Of a stretch of DNA of 21,729 bases, positions 1 to 10,355 are shown piece after piece; position 1 is the first letter of the stretch, and every line of letters starts with the position of its first letter. The stretch is from Antrodiella citrinella. Lineage: Eukaryota; Basidiomycota; Agaricomycetes; Polyporales; Steccherinaceae. The notes beneath the pieces were generated by a model that ran no database searches, was not told the DNA's origin, and saw only the letters and a list, made by a program, of their open reading frames with translations. Both the position numbers and the translations under genes were made by a program. The stretch covers positions 1 to 21,729 of the forward strand of contig SGPM01000403.1 of the NCBI GenBank assembly GCA_004802725.1, read 5' to 3'.

Positions 1-2
1 CC

Positions 3-53
3 GCTGAGGACAACGCTGAGAAAGTCAAGCGCTCTTGGACTTCCCGCTTCTGA
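3..53 (+). CDS. Possible C-terminal end of an upstream gene (partial)
   Basis: The first 51 bases can be read as 16 charged codons ending KRSWTSRF and a TGA, as if the last exon of a plus-strand gene entered from the left. The following DNA turns abruptly pyrimidine-rich, as expected for a 3' untranslated region. No domain is visible and the fragment is too short to identify. Another frame is open further, but it gives low-complexity Leu/Ser sequence that looks non-coding. The call is tentative. Confidence 0.3.
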   Translation, partial: AEDNAEKVKRSWTSRF

Positions 54-1025
54 TCCTGTCGACTCTCTGGATTTGCTTCATCTCATTCTGGCATATCTCG
101 TATTAACCTCTGTGTCTCTTGCATGCTCTGGCCTCCTCTGGTCCGTTTCTCTACCTATCTCGCATCTGTCTCTTCCCGCTCCTGCTCTCTTCACTACCTC
201 GCCTCTTCCCATCTTTCGAGCCGAATCGGGCTCGTGCATCTTCTCTCGCTTCTCTTCGCTCCTGGCCTCGGTCTCCTCGTGAAGACCATTCTGCATCTCT
301 ATCTCGTGTCAACATTACCTTCACTTCCCCCTTTCCCTCCTCATCGATCCTCACTCCCCCCTTCCCATTTCTCTTTCCCCTTTCCTATCCCACTTCCTAT
401 CCCACTTCCTATCCCACTTCCACTCCCTATCCCCCCCTTCCTATTCCACATTCCACTATACATTCCCGGACATCTACTTCTTATAAAATCTCACTCGCGC
501 AGCAATTTCCCAACCTCGGACTGTGTTGTCAATGGACGTGCCTGTCCTGATTCTTAGTGGCAAGGTGATGCAGGGAGTTACCCAGTGGTTCTCTCGGTTT
601 ACCGTGTCATGTATCTATTGGTGTCGGTACTTACATTGATACACAATTTTGTTGTGCGAACCAGCTTTATGGTCCCGGTTTATGTGTGATAAGAAACAAT
701 GCCTACCTGTTATCACTATCAGATGCAACGCATATAGATTCATTCATACATATCTTTACACTGATGAAACCTCCTTTACTTTCTTATTCCCTCGAGAGTG
801 GAAATACTTATGCGCTCTCGGAGCCACATCCCAGCAACGTCGAGAGTCTACCCCCATGGTGTGAGATCTTGTGACTGCCACCACGTGCCCGTGACATTTG
901 GATTCGAAAACCAAAGAACCGTGACCAAGTATCGCAAATACACTACATGGTGATTCAACATCTGGTCGTGGAGGCGGCTGGTACCTATGGATCCAAATGA
1001 CACCTACAAGATACCAACCATAATC
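54..1025. other. Intergenic spacer, pyrimidine-rich in its first half
   Basis: Positions 60-480 are strongly C/T-rich on the plus strand. Several overlapping frames are open there, but their translations are Ser/Pro/Leu low-complexity and I read them as non-coding. From about 540 to 1025 the composition is mixed, with no convincing exon, RNA gene or element. The minus-strand RING gene ends at 1026, so the right part is probably its 3' flank. Confidence 0.6.
384..419. repeat. Tandem 12-bp repeat, three perfect copies
   Basis: The unit CCTATCCCACTT occurs three times without a mismatch at 384-395, 396-407 and 408-419, and decays into related C/T-rich sequence up to about 450. It sits inside the pyrimidine-rich spacer and has the look of a replication-slippage minisatellite. 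No coding role is apparent. Confidence 0.9.
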
Positions 1026-2797
1026 CTAGGCACGTGAAAGGCATGTAAAAATTGCCTTCTCGCAGACAGGGCATCGTGGTTGTCGCCACACTTCTGCCAT
1101 AATACAACTACTCATAGAAGCCTTGCCGTCAGCATCTTCTTGTGAACGATAACTATTAACTATGTGAGACTCACGCGTGACAGAATATATGACCGCACAT
1201 CGTGGCGATAGGGACCAATGGACTGCCCAAGCAAATACCACATTTGATGATAACGCCGTGCACGGGGGCAACAGTAGGAGTCGTCGCCGGAACACCGTCT
1301 CGAGGAATCGTGTATTCCTCAGTCAGTGGTTCCGGCGATTCATTTACTGCTGCTGTGCCCGACGTTTGGGACTCGTTGTCAAAGTCAGCGACGCGTGCCG
1401 CAAACTCGTCGAGTAGTGGTGCATCCGTGACGACGGTGAACGTCTCCTCATTGACGTTCCTGACGGTGGCTGGTAGAAATGATGCGCCATTCGACGCGAT
1501 TCCACTTTCCGTGCTGTCAAGTTCTATCGGGGCTAAGGTGCTGTCAGGTTCCGCGTACTCTTCTGCAGGAACGGCCGAGAGAATAGGAAACGAAGGGACA
1601 GGTTTCGCTTCCGATCTCTTGCCAGGGGGTATCATCGTGTGCGTCTTCACCGGCGCTACAGTGGTCGCATCTTTTTTCTTGGAGTGAAAGAGAACAAGTG
1701 GCTCCCATTCATTCATCTCAAAGAACGGAGACGCCACCAACCCCGGCTTACGCTTCCGCTTCGGTTCCACGTCAGAGTCCTGTATTCTCAATGCGTTGCA
1801 GTTTATCATCGTGATGTTGAATATAGTAGTGAGACTCACCGAGTCTACATGCCACCGTCGTTGTTTGGAGTATTGTTTGCGAGTCCGACGCTCGAGAGGG
1901 TATTGCTCTGTTTCAATCCATGTCTTCCGTCTCCCGCCCAATTTCTAGAAGCCACGTATCATTGATCAAAACTGCTGAAGAGGGGTGAACGGTGAACGTA
2001 CTGCATTGAAGGTATCGTCTTCCTTATCGTTGCACAAACCGCACTTGCATTTGGCCCAATGATGATGTCGTCGATGATGATCTTCCACTTCCACTTCTGC
2101 TTCATCATGATTATGCGGCACGTTTTTGATGTAACGCACATTGCAGCTAGGACAAACTTTGTCCCTGTGATCCATACTGATGTGCTTGATACCAAATGTC
2201 CGTAAATACTCTATGTTTCACAAATAAGCAGATGATAACGCTGATGTACATACCTGTCCTAGATGAATCGAATCCGCAAAACCTCCGCCACAGTAGGGAC
2301 AATTCGGGTGCGCTATTGAGCGACACCAATGCTCAGAAAGACGGCTGACTTCAATCACGTCACCGCATTCGCATAGACCCACAGCATGCGCGATCAATCG
2401 ATGCTGTTAACAGCGTCAGAGCATGAAGCAGTCCGCACAGAGAGTCATCCACTCACGATCATCAAGTGTTCCCACGTATGGAACCTGGTCTTGCATGGGT
2501 CACAGCGAGGGTGGGCCACCCAGAGATGAAGGTCTCGTGCTTCAAAGCCGTCTAAAACTAAATTGCACCAACGGCATAGTACCGGGGTGGGCGTGTATTG
2601 TTGTCGAGGATTATGGCCTTTGGCAGAACAATGCTTAGGAATGGAGCGTTGAGATCAGGAGAGAAAGAGGTCACTTCATACGAGCGACTCACTTGATATA
2701 GCCTGAAGTGCTCTGGAAAACTTGATGAACAATCCGCGCATCCGAACGACTTGGCGTTCTTGGTTTGAGCAGCCACACTGGGATATTTCTTGCCCAT
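1026..2797 (-). CDS. C2H2 zinc-finger / RING-finger protein (gene A, 476 aa)
   Basis: Model: complement(join(1026..1107, 1175..1779, 1840..1944, 2002..2208, 2254..2403, 2457..2633, 2693..2797)), 1431 nt in frame. It starts MGKKYPSV. Residues about 19-170 hold a series of CxxC...H-x4/5-H zinc-finger-like units (CADC, CRWC, CDPC, CECG, CPYC, CPSC). Residues 176-194 are His-rich, followed by CKCGLC. A basic KRKRK patch near 255 could be a nuclear signal. A long low-complexity acidic/Thr/Pro linker leads to a C3HC4 RING at about 428-466 (CGIC, CGHIFCHAC, CPVC) that ends near the C terminus. The RING is split by a phase-2 intron between its second and third Cys pairs. RINGs of this type usually bind E2 enzymes, so an E3 ubiquitin or SUMO-targeted ligase role is inferred, not shown. 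It is a paralogue of the next gene on the same strand. The 60-nt intron at 1780-1839 has no stop and could be retained. Confidence 0.85.
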
Positions 2798-3130
2798 GCT
2801 ACGATATGCTCGTTAGTGTAAGTTGAAGGAGTTCGACAATAAGGGCACTGTCAGAGGAGTATCGCTGCGATGCAGCCGCCACTCGCTGCGGAAGAAGCAA
2901 CGAGGCTCGGTGCTTTCCGTAGTTCTTCTTGAAGTGATGCGCGTGACCCGTACATGCATGAGGGTTCTTCGTGTCTTCGGACTCGTGCGTGTCAAATGAG
3001 AGTCACCCAAAAATCAAAACTGAGACGAAGAGTGCAATATATACCACTAGAGAAAATATCGCGCGACCAGCTGCAGGATGAGAGCATGTTTCGAATGCAT
3101 GTTACATGTGGGACACGAGCTCAGAAAAAG
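2798..3130. other. Spacer between the two zinc-finger/RING paralogues
   Basis: These 333 bases separate the stop of gene B from the start of gene A, both on the minus strand. They should hold the 3' end of B and the promoter of A. I see no exon, RNA gene or repeat in them. Confidence 0.6.
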
Positions 3131-5696
3131 TTAGACGTGCAGTCTGACAAGCATCTCTTTCCGGCAGACAGGGCATCGAAGTTCCTTCCGTAGCGTGTCG
3201 ATGATGCAACTGAGGGTGAAATGTGATGAGATATCGCCCTAGCCATATCGCAAAAAGACGCACCTATGGCAAAAGATGTGACCACAGATCGTGGCAGTGG
3301 GCTCGTCCGGGTCCTTCAAACACACTCGACAATACCACCGTGAATCTGGAGAACGAGATGCAGCAGCAGTTGGCCCGGAGGACTCTGACGTTGGATGAAC
3401 ANGAGGTTCTACAGGAGAGAATTAGCAATAACTGAGGTGGGAGAAGATGCTGAGTTTTACTTTTGTCTTCCGAAGGAGATGCCCCCCAATACGAGACCAC
3501 CACACGCGCAGATAGACGACTAGAGGTATGANGATCCAGAGGCAGTTCAGATAATAACGGAGGCGATGACGGAACGTCTGACGTTAGGGAAAGGGAGCCG
3601 CCAGAAAGAGATACTTGCGGAAATGTATTGCTATAAGAAAAGACTTGTGAGGANAAAACATACGGCTCAATTGTCGTGCGTACTTGGTAAACTTTGGGGA
3701 TCCTTCTGGCGTGCTGTGAGCAAATAAGTCATCGAGTGGCGTTCCGAGTGGCGCGTCGTCATGATCATCGTGTACACTCCCGTCCGANGACGAATTGAGC
3801 TCCCATTCTTGCACGGAAGGAGACGAAAGAGGCGATGCATTTCGCGAGCTCATGGTAGACCGTTGAGTTTCTGAGGAATGCTGCGAAAGGTATAGATGTG
3901 AGGATGTACCGATGAATGCGAAGAAAAGGCTACTTGCAGGAGCGGGAAAAATAGGGTGGGACGTTGATGACAAAGATCCATCTCGTTCGTTCANGACTCC
4001 TTTCCGCGAGTCTCGACGAGAGGAGTGGGCCTCCGTGATGTGCTGAAGAAAAATCGCAATGAGGTCAGGGACAANGACGTAATAGCGACACAATAACGAT
4101 CCACGAGAATAAGGACACATACCACGCTTAAATGATCTGCATCTCGAAAGCCGATGCTACAATCACTGCAACTCGGATGTAAANTCGACCCAAGGAAGTG
4201 TTGGTCGATTGAATCTAGAGATTCAAAAGCCAAACAACAAAGCCCGCAGCTAAGCTCTGGGTGCTCGTCCAGGGCATGCTGCGGCAAATAATCAGATNNC
4301 TCCGCTTTGATAAATGAAATTGAAAGGCACCTCGAGAAAAGCAATACTGTTCTCAAATCCCTCATCGCATATAGAGCATGTTGGGTGGTTGGATGACGTC
4401 CTGAAATGTTCCTCCAGACCGTCAAGTTGTATATACCGACGACATGTGCTGCAGAGTATCATGGGATGAACNGCCGTATAGTGCTTATCGTGAATGAGAC
4501 GATCATTAGCTCAGGAAGTNATCGGAAGGCAAACAATTATATTACCGCATTGAAAGCCATGTTNTCTTCGAAACCCTCGTTGCATGATGGACACGTCACA
4601 TGCGATGGTGCACCGTTTCTGAAGTGGCCCTTCAATTCCACTTCGGTATCAAAGGTCATCGAGCACGCCGAGCAGCTANATGAAGGTTCAGGCGGAGGGT
4701 GTTCAAGTGAAGTGTGCTAGGTGTGAAATATCAGAGATATACATATTGCTTATTTCGGTAGAAACGTACCTCTGAAAGGTGCGCGTTGTCAAAGAAGCCC
4801 ACTTTGCAGACCGAGCAAGACGGATGAGCATCGGTTTGGGAATAATGGGTGTCTTGTTGTGCAGGTATGTCAAAAGTGATATCACAAATTGAACAATAGA
4901 GCTCGGGATGCGATGTCATGATGTGCTAATTTTCTTCAATATCTCCGAACGTATGTGATGTATTGAAAGTTTACTCACTCGCTTCAGTGTCTCTGAATCA
5001 CCGAAGTCCATATCACAAGTTCGGCATACCCAATGATTTGGAGAAGCGCGAAAATGTTTCTGTAGCTCTGAAAGAAACACGTATCGCTTGCAAGGTGGGC
5101 AGAAGACCATAGGATGAGCCAATACTCGATGCTGCAAAGCAGTTGATTGGTTCTCAGTCGAAAGTGATGAAGTGCGGAACTTACAGCATCAAGCTTGTCG
5201 TGAATGTCGTATTTCTCTCCGCATTGTAAACACGTAGCCTTGCGAAGTTCGGTTTCAGGCGGGTATTTTGAACCCATCGAGTTTGCGGCGGCAGTGACAA
5301 TCGTACGCGAGTGCTACAGTACACAAATGTAAGCTGGTTACTAGAAAACACCAAGTGTTGAGGCGTAAAGAAGGACTGACAGACCTCATCGGCCGATGCT
5401 GCTAGCGGCAGAGATCCAGTGTTTGATGTGGTGCCATTTGCTAATGTCGTGGATACAAAGGCTGATGTAGTAGAGACTAAAGAACTCGCCACCATGGGGT
5501 TCATCACATTCTGCGTTGCTACTTGTGATCCTATAATCGGGGTAGCAGGAGTGAGAGGTCCTGCCACTGCTGGGAGCCTTGCCGCCAATTTCTCTGCTAG
5601 CGCCTTATGCTTGGAGTTTGTTTCGCAATGGAGCTTGTATCCTTCTTCGAAATCAAACACTCTGTTGTTGCATAGATGGCACACAGCAGCTGCCAT
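3131..5696 (-). CDS. Multi-C2H2 zinc-finger / RING-finger protein (gene B, 660 aa)
   Basis: Model: complement(join(3131..3209, 3264..3408, 3461..3630, 3684..4042, 4123..4278, 4331..4483, 4546..4716, 4770..4925, 4979..5131, 5185..5313, 5385..5696)), 1983 nt in frame. It starts MAAAVCHLCNN with a C2H2 finger at about 6-29 (CHLC...HCETNSKH). A Thr/Ala-rich stretch follows to about 100. From about 130 to 415 comes a tandem array of CxxC...H-x4-H fingers, roughly two CxxC pairs per exon. Then a Ser/Asp-rich linker leads to a C3HC4 RING at about 613-652 (CRVC, CGHIFCHSC, CPVC). Exons 2-8 all begin with a His codon after a phase-0 intron. Eight of the window's ambiguous bases fall in its exons; none can create a stop. 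Architecture, strand and RING intron position match gene A, so they are tandem paralogues. Nucleic-acid or protein binding plus E3 activity is inferred from the domains. Confidence 0.88.
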
Positions 5697-5717
5697 AAGG
5701 GGAAAAAGGAAAGTCAN
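3402..5717. other. Cluster of 14 ambiguous bases (N)
   Basis: N occurs at 3402, 3532, 3654, 3788, 3994, 4075, 4184, 4298, 4299, 4472, 4520, 4564, 4679 and 5717, and nowhere else in the window. Exon lengths stay in frame when each N counts as one base, so they are unresolved substitutions rather than gaps. They hit exons and introns of gene B alike and its 5' flank. Low read quality, a collapsed repeat of the paralogues, or unresolved heterozygosity would each explain it. Confidence 0.9.
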
Positions 5718-6877
5718 TGAACGATCGTATACCGTGAACGGCGTAAACGAAGGTGGGTGGGCACTGGGCAGAGCGAGGGACTCAACCCCTGAAATCCACA
5801 AAGACGCCTCCACGAGATGAAACGACAGTCCCTCACACTGCCGCGCTGCAGCCGCGTGACTATCAGTTCGGGGCGAATAAGCCCAGAACAAAAACGTGCA
5901 GGCAGGCCAAACAAAGTAACTCAGCATCGAGATCGCGTTCCGCGTTGACAACCACTTCTGCAATACGTCGGGCCCAGAATGATCAAATCATTGACGCCAG
6001 TGCGATTCGTCCCTCCAACCAGAAATTAGCCATTTTCGATGTCCGTTCAGGTTCTACTGAGGGAGGTGTCGGCGATGTATGACCTGGAGTTCACGGAGGC
6101 GTGGAACATTGTGGCAGTAGCGACTTTGTATGTGCCAAGCAAAAGACGATTTGGGGTACGCGTAAGGCCGTGCTGCGTGGCGGTGGCAGCCAGCTTCGAG
6201 AAAGTGAGTACACGACGGTACTACATACACGATGCAGACGGACGTCCTTCTCATCCATGCAACCTGTGATGAGCTCAGTTCTTTCCCGCAATTGAAGAGC
6301 TGAATCGCTTACCTCAGGCCTATTCTTCCCCTCGGCGCCGCAATCGCCAGTGTCGATTCTGATGAGGAAATGAACACTCAAATCCGAGAGCGTTACAAAA
6401 GTAAGATAGACAAAACTCATGGCCCAGAGGAGATTCAAGTCTGTGTCGAAGGAGGTGAACTGTTAAGTGAACATTTGGTGCGCCCTGCAAATCTGAGATC
6501 TCGGGAGATGCCGTTTAAGCGCCCATTATTATTCCGACTGTGGTGTAGCTAAGTGCACTCGAATGTGTTGTATGCTGCTTTCCAGTGGGTTTGACTTGCA
6601 GTACCTGGACCCGTATCGCGTATTCCTTCTCATTTCAGCGCCCACAGGAATCGAGTTGCTACCTCCAGCGAGCCAAGAACACGAACGGATTCACGGATAT
6701 GAACTGCCTCCGCCTGAATATCCCGCGATCAGCGTCCAGTGACCGTCTCCGTCCTTCCATTCATCCTGCCAGCACATACTATTTAGTCGCCAAAACCTTT
6801 ACAAAAGCTGGCCAGCAACGACGAGCCCATTTCTCTGACCTTTTACCGTCAACTCTTGCGAGAAACCAGCTAAAATC
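5697..6877. other. Divergent intergenic region between gene B and the DUF4336 gene
   Basis: This 1.18-kb stretch lies between the start of gene B (minus) and the start of the DUF4336 gene (plus), so both promoters should be here. Several frames are open, but only one weak spliced reading at 6039-6362 is listed separately. I see no clear TATA box, RNA gene or mobile element. Confidence 0.55.
6039..6362 (+). CDS. Possible small spliced hypothetical gene (82 aa)
   Basis: A speculative model, join(6039..6203, 6279..6362), splices a 55-codon frame at a consensus GTGAGT donor to an acceptor GCTCAG, keeping the frame and giving a C terminus beginning FFPAIEELNRLPQAYSS and ending in an Arg-rich tail before TGA. 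A downstream in-frame Met (MYDLEF) may be the true start. No domain is recognised. It could equally be chance openness inside the promoter region. Confidence 0.2.
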
Positions 6878-8174
6878 ATGACTACCAACACCACACCTGC
6901 GAAACCAGACGTGGTCGTTCGTGAGGTGAGTTAACTTTCCCTGGTGCTTCTGCTTCCCCAAGAGAGGAAAGCCGACGAAACTTTAGGTTGCGAAGAATGT
7001 TTGGACATTCTCTCGGTGCGTTCTGCCGAATCTTTGACAGGCTCGCAATACTTAGACTTTCGCAGGCCTCTCAACCTCTTCAATCGTTTACCGGTCGGGG
7101 GACGCTCCACTGCTATCAAATTGAGCTCAGGTGGCATCTGGTTACTTGCCTCGACACCGCTGAACGACGAGACGAAGGCGAAATTGGAAGAACTGGGCAA
7201 CGACGTCAGGTGAGTTTTACCTTGCATGCGTACTTTCTTTTTGTTCACACATGTCCTTCGTAGATATATCGTTGCACCGAACGTCATGCACCATTTGTTC
7301 CTCAAGCCGTACAAAGACTACTTCCCGAAAGCGAAGGTCATTGGACCGAAGGCCTTGAACACGAAGAAGGCTCTAGAAGGATGGCAGCTGGATGAAGGTG
7401 CGTGTATGGATATATTGAGAGTGTCTGACCAGCATGCTGAAGGGTGTATATGTAGTTTTCGATCCTGAACACCCCGAGGCGCAGCACGGCTTTGAGGATG
7501 AGGTGCGTCACATCGTTCTCGCATGGACCAGCCCGATGACAAGTCTGTCATTCAGATCGAACACGTGTGAGTGAATACCATATATCACCGTTTAGAACAG
7601 AATACTGACGAACTCGTCCCTCAAGATTCTTCGCGGGCTACGTGAACATGGACATCGCATTCTACCACCGAGCGTCGAAGACCGTCATGGGTGCAGATCT
7701 TCTTTTCAATCTACCAGCCACGGAGCAGGTACGCAGGTCCTTCCATTCATCCGACCTTAAAGTCTAAAGCACCTATCTCTCACTCCATCCACTACTTCCA
7801 TTCTTCGCTTGTACAGTACACTTTCTCAGACACCAATGCGTGGTTCCCAATCTTGCACCTGCTGAGGCCATATTCGTGGATCATGAGGCTCTTCATCTGG
7901 AAGACCGAGGCCGACTATGAGTCAGTATACTGTCTTGCGCTCGTACATCTGTGCTTCATACTGACAATGGCTGGTGTATGTAGGCAAATGAAGTTGCACG
8001 CGTCGCAGGTCGCCAACTGGGATTTCGACCGATACATTCCTTGTCACGGTGTACGTTCACGTCTTAAATCACTTGTCCTTGTCGTTGCGTTTGCTGACAT
8101 CCTGACTTCAGAACGTCATTGAGAACAATGCAAAGGCTGCCTGGAAGGACGCGTACAGTCGGTATGGCCTCTGA
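6878..8174 (+). CDS. DUF4336 domain protein (249 aa)
   Basis: Model: join(6878..6925, 6987..7015, 7066..7209, 7264..7397, 7456..7502, 7556..7566, 7626..7728, 7817..7920, 7984..8050, 8112..8174), 750 nt in frame. It starts MTTNTTPAKPDVVVREVAKN and ends AWKDAYSRYGL. Nearly the whole length matches the DUF4336 pattern as I know it: a VAKNVWTFSRPLNLFNRLPVGG opening strand (exons 2-3), an IVAPNVMHHLFLKPY segment near 95-110, a HVFFAGYVNMD core, and a C-terminal IPCHG followed by VIENN. DUF4336 is related to the metallo-beta-lactamase fold, but the usual HxHxDH motif is not present, so catalysis is unproven. No signal peptide is seen, which suggests a cytosolic protein. Exons 2 and 6 are only 29 and 11 nt long; the 11-nt exon is needed to keep the frame. 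Confidence 0.88.
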
Positions 8175-8597
8175 GTTGGACCAAGGCAGGCGAAGTCTCT
8201 CCATTGTTTGTACACGTCCTTACATCTCCACGTCTCACGCAGTGTGTATCAGCAACACTCGGTATGCTAATCTGTAGTAGGTCTTCGTAACTCTGGTTCC
8301 TTTTACGCATCGAGGTGTTGCTAGAGCGCAATACTCTAATCGACTTACAAAAATATGTCACTCAATAGAGTCTGGGACGTAAAGTGATGATGAAACAGAG
8401 TATGAAGGTACACGTAGTACGTGTTCAGAGAGATCAGAGTCTGAGCGAAGTGCATACATTGCTCAAACACCACAATCGGAATATACTTAGGATGATCGCG
8501 TACCATGTCCTAAAAAATCACGAAGAGCGGCCGACCGTTGAGTAAGTGATGAGGCAGAGTTCGAATCGGAATCCTATGTAGTGACAAAGTTTTGAGG
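8175..8597. other. Convergent 3' spacer
   Basis: These 423 bases lie between the 3' ends of the DUF4336 gene (plus) and the first BTB gene (minus) and should hold both 3' untranslated regions. Open frames on the minus strand here are short and lack any recognisable feature. Confidence 0.6.
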
Positions 8598-9901
8598 TTA
8601 ATACCTTCGTCTCGGTTTACTAGTACCCCACCCATTACTACTACGAAAGGCTGACACTGAAGAATTCGGCACAGACTCGAATATGGCCTCAGCTTCATCT
8701 TTAGAACTGTCCTCCGATGTGCTGGTAGCTGCTGGGTTAACATTATAGTGCAACAATTTCTGTAGAAGGGCCTCCAGAGTCGAACTTTGGTGTGGCAACA
8801 TGCCACTTGTCAACCCTTGTATACATTCTGTGAGGTGATCTCCGTGCCCTCCTTTGAGATCGCAGGCGTACTGAAGCCAGATGGCATGGATATTCGTGTA
8901 CCTGATATTCAACGAAGTGGTCAAGGCTCTGCTGTAGCATACGGGGCTGTGACGCACCGTGAGGTGAATGGACAGAACAGCTCAACAAGGCAATTCTGAG
9001 CAGACTTCTGCAAACGTATGTTTGCCATCGCCTTCGCTTTCAGTTCGTCGGCGCCGATCTATCCAAGCCGTGGGGTCCACTTTGGGTCAGTATACCGCAG
9101 AAGGGTAGCCTGAATATTGAACTTACAATATCTGCCAATCTATACATCGACTTCGGAGAACATGGCGGGGCACTGTAGACCTGCACTTCGACAGGTGGCG
9201 TTGTTGAGTCTTCCAATCTCACTGATCGGAGGGTTTTGAAGACGACCTCTCCCGTAAATATGTAGTACACCAGCGCATTCCACGTCGCGTAGGCTGCGTT
9301 GGAAATAAGAACCGTGCGCCCAAGCCTGGGCGTAGGTTCAATAACATGATCTACATTCACCTCAGTCGGCTCCGAGGTGGCATCCGGTAAAGACTCGGAC
9401 GTGGTACCAGAGGATGACACCTGCGAGATCCAAAGTTGAGTAGTGTGCATCAGAGCAAGCAAAGTAGGCTCGGACACACCTCCGAGTCCTCAGGTTCAGT
9501 GAGAGATTCTTCATCTTCAAAGTCGCTGTCATCTTCGTAATCATATGTCTCCAGATGAGACGGCCACTCGGGAGGATATGTCGTATTGATGTTGACGACA
9601 CGACTCTCCTGAAAGCCGCTGGCAAGCACTAGGAGGATTAAACATGGGCGATTCCTGTCACGCTGTACCAGCCTGATATCGATAACTCACATGTTTGGCA
9701 GTACGGCGATGCTGCCTTCAACAGCGCACTGTTGGCGTACACAGGTCGGGGAGTATCGATAAGCCCTGAGCCTGAACGCCGGCGGGAGAAGACGAAGAAT
9801 TTCGTATCGTAAAAAGACCCAGTGTTCATCGAGATCCTGATTGCAGCCTGCAATCTTCGGGCAGCGTCGAGACCAGATGGGATGCTTGTCTCTTCGCTCA
9901 T
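8598..9901 (-). CDS. BTB/POZ domain protein (gene D, 352 aa)
   Basis: Model: complement(join(8598..8901, 8958..9058, 9127..9420, 9480..9628, 9691..9901)), 1059 nt in frame. It starts MSEETSIPSGLDAARR. The BTB fold begins at about 30 (FYDTKFFVFSRRR, then YANSALLKAASPYCQTLLASGF near 54-75). It is interrupted by an acidic loop (YDYEDDSDFEDEE) and a second variable loop, and resumes with ATWNALVYYIFTGEVVF near 165-180 and the conserved PPCSPKSMYRLADI. The helical C-terminal region ends in a Ser-rich tail and KPRRRY. BTB proteins commonly dimerise or link substrates to Cullin-3; no Kelch, MATH or zinc-finger partner is present, so the role is unknown. Exon order, phases and the 101-nt exon match gene E at 12221-13580, showing recent paralogy. 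Confidence 0.88.
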
Positions 9902-10355
9902 CTCGACAAATTATGAGGAGTTTGATGAGGACGATGGAGAGGTGGGAAGGAGGAGGGGTTGATTCCGTCTGAACCTTGCGCTTTAAGTGCTAGAACTTCG
10001 AGCGCACCCTGACGCTGAGCATGCGATTACCTCGAGGACTTTCGGCGTGGGATTGGTATCCATGTATAGACTCGGAGATCGGAAGTTCAAGCTTTGTTCA
10101 TACAGCAAGCGATATCGATCCTGCCACCAGTGGGCTATACAGCGAGATCCAGATGATTACAAGCAGCCCCGTCTACCGAGGACGGATCTGTCTATGAATT
10201 GGCAGATGTGGATATGGTATTGATACTACCGGTTCATACTTCTTGTAAGGTCCACTGAATGCAATATAGATCGTGAAGTACTCACCATCATGGTCTATCG
10301 CCGTTCGTCTTCCCATTGCATCTACAGCTAGTTAGAAACCTCAACAGACCTGCTC
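9902..10355. other. Spacer: promoter of BTB gene D and 3' flank of the F-box gene
   Basis: These 454 bases lie upstream of the minus-strand BTB start and downstream of the F-box stop. The single open plus-strand frame (9987-10223) has no domain and an unremarkable composition. No RNA gene or repeat is visible. Confidence 0.55.

Noticed and set aside
119..557. Two long overlapping plus-strand open frames
   Set aside because: They exist because the DNA is C/T-rich and contains a 12-bp repeat. The translations are Ser/Pro/Leu low complexity without domains.
1202..1687. 161-codon plus-strand open frame
   Set aside because: It is antisense to the large exon of gene A, which joins in frame to the RING; the antisense frame has no features.
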